Assembly (NCBI RefSeq): GCF_031624395.1 | Contig: NZ_JAMQON010000004.1 | Coordinates: forward strand, 178,988-242,987 | Reading direction: 5' to 3' | Length of the DNA: 64,000 nucleotides | Source of the DNA: Halomicroarcula saliterrae | Lineage (GTDB): Archaea > Halobacteriota > Halobacteria > Halobacteriales > Haloarculaceae | Part shown: positions 61,093-64,000 of the stretch, one piece after another | How the letters are laid out: each line of letters starts with the position of its first letter | Position numbering within the stretch: the stretch's first letter is position 1 | Position numbers and translations under genes: made by a program | The notes under the pieces: model-generated | What the model was told of the DNA's origin: nothing | What the model saw: only the letters and a program-made list of their open reading frames with translations | The model's database searches: none

Positions 61093-62048
61093 CAGTACTT
61101 CCTCCCGGACGGTGCGGGGGCGTCCAGTAGCTCGCGGCGGGCCCCGTCCCAGGCGGCGTGCAACGCGGCCTCGACCGTCTCGGCGCGGTCGCCCAGTGCT
61201 CGCACGGCGACACCGGCACCGTTTGGCAGTTCGGTCGCGCCGGCACGCGCCGTGGCGTCGGAGACGGCCGCGTGGAGCTCGTCCGACAGGGCCGCCGTGT
61301 CGGCGTCGGGCGCGACGACGAACAGCGTCCCGTAGACGGTGAACTCGCCCAGCACACCGGGCGTGGCCGGGTCGGCGTCCCCGGGCGCGAGGTGGGTCGT
61401 GTCCTCGAACAACAGCCCGTCCGGGCCACGGGCGCGGACACGCGAGAGATACCGCTCGAAGTCGAAGCGCTCGCCGCGGGCCAGCCGGCCGGGGACGACG
61501 ATGTCCCCGAGGACGGCCGTCGCGCCGTCGGCGAGGTCGAGCGTCAGCCCCTGGTAGAACCGGGAGTCGGCGTGGAGTATCGTCGGCTCGGGGACGTAGT
61601 CCAGATGGCCGCCGGCCCCGACCGACAGCGCCGTCTCCGCCGCGGCGTAGTTGCAGTTCATCGACTGCACCTTCGTCGAGCTCTGGGTCGAGACGTGGGC
61701 GAGCGCGTCGGCCTCGACGGCGATGTCGACGTCGTGGCGGTCGCCCTGTGCGATGCCGCCGGTCGGCGACTGCAGGAAGACCGTCTCGACTTCGGGGTGA
61801 GGGTCGTGACCGAGCGTCCCCGAGACGTGGAACGGCACCGTCGCGTAGTCGTGGACGAGTTTCGTCCCCCCCTCAGTTGGGGCAAACCGGAGTTCGAGCA
61901 CGCCGTCTTTCCCCGGTGCGCCGACCGCGGCCTGTGGGATGGGTTCGGCCGCGTACGGCTCGAAGGCCGGATGCGGGGCGTCGGGCTGGGCCGACTCGCC
62001 ACGCGGCTCGTCCCGGTCTGCCTGTGCGTCCGGCAGGTCGGCGGCCAT
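61092..62048 (-). CDS. ureD: Urease accessory protein UreD (UreH)
   Basis: The 318-residue protein shows the UreD beta-rich domain with FLQSPTGGIAQGDRHDVDIA, THVSTQSSTKVQ-like VSTQSSTKVQSMNCNYAAAE and LGDIVVPGRLARGERFDFER. The N-terminal 45 residues are an extra acidic/Pro-rich segment not needed for the fold. UreD binds the urease apo-enzyme and passes nickel to the active site. It lies between ureG and ureE with one-base overlaps on both sides. Confidence 0.93.
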   Translation of the reverse strand: MAADLPDAQADRDEPRGESAQPDAPHPAFEPYAAEPIPQAAVGAPGKDGVLELRFAPTEGGTKLVHDYATVPFHVSGTLGHDPHPEVETVFLQSPTGGIAQGDRHDVDIAVEADALAHVSTQSSTKVQSMNCNYAAAETALSVGAGGHLDYVPEPTILHADSRFYQGLTLDLADGATAVLGDIVVPGRLARGERFDFERYLSRVRARGPDGLLFEDTTHLAPGDADPATPGVLGEFTVYGTLFVVAPDADTAALSDELHAAVSDATARAGATELPNGAGVAVRALGDRAETVEAALHAAWDGARRELLDAPAPSGRKY

Positions 62049-62671
62049 CAGGCGAACAGCACCCCCTCGCGGACGTGCTCCAGGACTTCGTCGATACCGT
62101 CGTCGGCCTTGCAGTTGGTGAAGACGAACGGGCCGTCCCGGACCTCGTCGGCGTCCCGCTCCATCACGTCCAAGTCCGCACCGACGTGGGGCGCGAGGTC
62201 GGTCTTGTTGACGACGAGCAGGTCGCAGTCGACGACACCGGGGCCGCGCTTGCGGGGGATGTCGTCGCCCTCGGCGACGCTGATGACGTACAGCGAGTAG
62301 TCGGCCAGTTCGGGGTTGAACGTCGCGGCGAGATTGTCACCGCCGCTCTCGACGAGCACGAGGTCCAGCTCCGGATGGGTGTCGACGAACGCGTCTATCT
62401 GCTGGAGGTTCATCGACGGGTCCTCGCGGATGCCGGTGTGGGGACAGGCCCCGGTCTCGACGCCGGCGACGAGGTCCTCTGGGACGACGCCCGCGAAGCG
62501 CTCGCGCAGTTTGTTCGCGTCCTCCTGTGTGAGGATGTCGTTGGCGATGACACCGACGTCCAGACCGTCGTCGCGCAGGCGGGGGACGAGCTCGGTCAGC
62601 AGCGAGGTCTTGCCCGAGCCCACGGGCCCGCCGATACCGACCGTCGCCACGTCGCGGTGGGTGAGGCTCAT
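62048..62671 (-). CDS. ureG: Urease accessory protein UreG, GTPase
   Basis: The 207-residue protein has the P-loop [18 protein letters not shown] (about 12-29), the metal motif Cys-Pro-His in [27 protein letters not shown] and the G4-like [16 protein letters not shown]. UreG hydrolyses GTP to drive nickel insertion into urease and needs UreD, UreE and UreF. It starts one base inside the ureA stop (TAATG) and ends one base inside ureD. Confidence 0.96.
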   Translation of the reverse strand: MSLTHRDVATVGIGGPVGSGKTSLLTELVPRLRDDGLDVGVIANDILTQEDANKLRERFAGVVPEDLVAGVETGACPHTGIREDPSMNLQQIDAFVDTHPELDLVLVESGGDNLAATFNPELADYSLYVISVAEGDDIPRKRGPGVVDCDLLVVNKTDLAPHVGADLDVMERDADEVRDGPFVFTNCKADDGIDEVLEHVREGVLFA

Positions 62672-63045
62672 TATTCCGCTTCGGCCTCGTCCCCGCCGTC
62701 GGCGGTGCCGTCTCCCGCTGCGTCGGCGGTGCCGACGCTATCCGAGCGAATCGGGTCGTGGACGGTGACGAGCTTCGTGCCGTCGGGGAAGACGGGCTCG
62801 ACCTGAATCATCCCTATCATCTCGGGGACGCCGTCCATCACGTCCTCGCGGCCCAGTAGCTGGGACGCGCCGGAGCGAATCTCGGCGACCGAGTCGCCGT
62901 CACGCCCGCGCTCGATACACCAGTCGCTGATGTAGGCGACGGCTTCGGGGTGGTTCAGCGGGACGCCGCGCTCCTTGCGGCGCCGCGCGACCTCTGCGGC
63001 GGTAAAGACCGTGAGTCGTTCCTCCTCTTTGGCTGTGAGTTTCAT
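62671..63045 (-). CDS. ureA: Urease gamma subunit
   Basis: The 124-residue protein matches UreA through residue about 100: [60 protein letters not shown] and TVHDPI. The remaining 20 residues are an acidic halophilic extension ([16 protein letters not shown]). It assembles with UreB and UreC. It overlaps ureC by 4 bp (ATGA) and is followed directly by ureG. Confidence 0.95.
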   Translation of the reverse strand: MKLTAKEEERLTVFTAAEVARRRKERGVPLNHPEAVAYISDWCIERGRDGDSVAEIRSGASQLLGREDVMDGVPEMIGMIQVEPVFPDGTKLVTVHDPIRSDSVGTADAAGDGTADGGDEAEAE

Positions 63046-64000
63046 AGCAGGTACCGCTGTGCGAGTGGTATCTCCGAGGACGGTTCACAGGTGACGTGTT
63101 CGCCGTCGACCTGTACCTCGAACGTTTCGGCGTCGACCTGGATGTCGTCGGGACAGTAGCTGTTGTACACCATGTCGTCTTTACCGGGCGTGCGGGTGCC
63201 CTCGACGGGGACGACTGGTGTGTCGAGGCCGTACTCCTCGCCGACGCCGCGTTCGGCGGCGGCCGGCGAGACGAACGACAGCGAGAGCCCGTGTTTGGCC
63301 TTGCCGACGGCGCCGGCCCGCTCGCGCTGTTTGATGGGTTCGCAGGTCATCAGCGAGCCGTTGGCTTCGCCCATCTCGGAGTGGACCGGGAAGCCGCCCT
63401 TGAACGTCATCGCGGGCTTGATACCGAAGAACGCCGGGTCCCACAGCACTACGTCGGCTAGTTTGCCGGGTTCGAGCGTGCCGACGTACGGCTCGATGCC
63501 CGCGGAGATCGCGGGGTTGACGGTGTACTTCGAGATGTAGCGTTTGATTCGGTGGTTGTCGGCACCGGAGCCCTCGTCTTCGGGGAGCGGGCCGCGCTGG
63601 GACTTCATCTTCGAGGCCGTCTGCCACGTCCGGGGGACGAGTTCGGCCATCCGGCCCATCGCCTGTGAGTCCGTCGTCATCATCGAGATGGCGCCCATGT
63701 CGTGGAGCACGTCCTCGGCGGCGATGGTCTCGGCCCGCACGCGCGACTCCGCGAAGGCCACGTCCTCTGGCACGTCGGGGTTCAGATGGTGACACACCAT
63801 CACCATGTCGAGGTGCTCGTCGAACGTGTTGTCCGTGTAGGGCATCGACGGGTTGGTCGAGGACGGCAGCATGTTGGGCTGACCGACCATCTCCATGATG
63901 TCCGGGGCGTGGCCGCCGCCGGCGCCCTCGATGTGGAACAGGTGCATCGTCCGGCCGTCCACGGCGTCGAAGGTGTTCTCGACGAAGCCGGCCTCGTTGA
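63042..64000 (-). CDS. ureC: Urease alpha subunit (5' end outside window)
   Basis: The visible 319 codons are the C-terminal part of UreC. Active-site features present are MVCHHLNPD (the conserved His pair), the Asp in [11 protein letters not shown] and the motif [20 protein letters not shown]. The nickel-bridging lysine and N-terminal metal histidines lie beyond the right edge. The protein ends [12 protein letters not shown]. The normal partner ureB and the promoter should lie beyond the window. The gene order from here is ureC-A-G-D-E-F. Confidence 0.96.
   Translation of the reverse strand, partial: NEAGFVENTFDAVDGRTMHLFHIEGAGGGHAPDIMEMVGQPNMLPSSTNPSMPYTDNTFDEHLDMVMVCHHLNPDVPEDVAFAESRVRAETIAAEDVLHDMGAISMMTTDSQAMGRMAELVPRTWQTASKMKSQRGPLPEDEGSGADNHRIKRYISKYTVNPAISAGIEPYVGTLEPGKLADVVLWDPAFFGIKPAMTFKGGFPVHSEMGEANGSLMTCEPIKQRERAGAVGKAKHGLSLSFVSPAAAERGVGEEYGLDTPVVPVEGTRTPGKDDMVYNSYCPDDIQVDAETFEVQVDGEHVTCEPSSEIPLAQRYLL

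Overview
The window is a GC-rich segment of a haloarchaeal chromosome (order Halobacteriales; the gene set would fit Haloarculaceae, but genus is not determined). The evidence is the strongly acidic proteins, Tat-type signal peptides on most exported proteins, TATA boxes close to start codons (leaderless genes), TFB, L15e and RIO2 genes, HTH-10 (Bat-type) regulators, halocyanins, a UbaA-type E1, an archaeal SepF and a PGF-CTERM surface anchor. I see no tRNA, rRNA, CRISPR array, transposase or replication origin.

Layout. 1-3858: the C-terminal part of a secreted M6 metalloprotease with five PKD domains and a 27-bp minisatellite linker that runs off the left edge. 4039-6631: endonuclease IV, a lipoate-protein ligase homologue and an HTH-10 regulator. 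6714-15913: a respiratory block. It holds a stand-alone NuoCD fusion, a ba3-type heme-copper oxidase operon (subunit I, subunit II and a double-halocyanin/membrane fusion), and a divergent copper-handling module (tiny membrane protein, UreH/SafE-like membrane protein, CcoI-like Cu P-type ATPase) that probably matures the oxidase. 16026-17289: a small hypothetical, MsrA and a thioesterase. 17496-22041: an Lrp-like regulator, a striking inverted repeat around a TATA box, and dabB-dabA, a proton-coupled inorganic-carbon uptake pair. 22194-31280: RIO2 kinase, cupredoxin lipoprotein, sugar epimerase, TFB, HTH-10 regulator, lipoprotein, 2-hydroxyacid dehydrogenase, L15e with a structured leader, a tiny zinc protein and a two-domain Tat protein.

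31329-36005: a retinal/carotenoid locus read right to left: Bat-like sensor-regulator, then phytoene synthase, lycopene cyclase and Blh carotene-cleaving enzyme. A candidate Bat upstream element precedes crtB. No opsin gene is in the window. 36137-43918: small zinc and HTH proteins, RNase R-type exonuclease, HxlR regulator, an ABC exporter pair and a rhodanese/persulfide-dioxygenase-like protein. 44070-46398: a visibly AT-richer lipoprotein gene and a PKD surface protein. 46541-54980: acidic zinc-ribbon protein, DUF5611 protein, a second ABC exporter, SepF, PUA protein, a decayed-looking AbrB fragment, a cobalamin-binding protein, UbaA, a DUF3592-like membrane protein and a soluble chemotaxis transducer. 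55137-59672: Taq-type carboxypeptidase, secreted PGF-CTERM nuclease/phosphatase, M20 deacylase and a membrane protein. 59831-64000: the urease operon in the order ureC (partial)-A-G-D-E-F.

The most unusual signals are the operator-like inverted repeat at the dab promoter, the double-halocyanin/oxidase-helix fusion with a perfect 116-bp internal repeat, and short hairpin-forming elements inserted in or beside genes (P-type ATPase, M20 peptidase, 3' end of blh). In the blh copies the hairpin stem changes on both sides at once.
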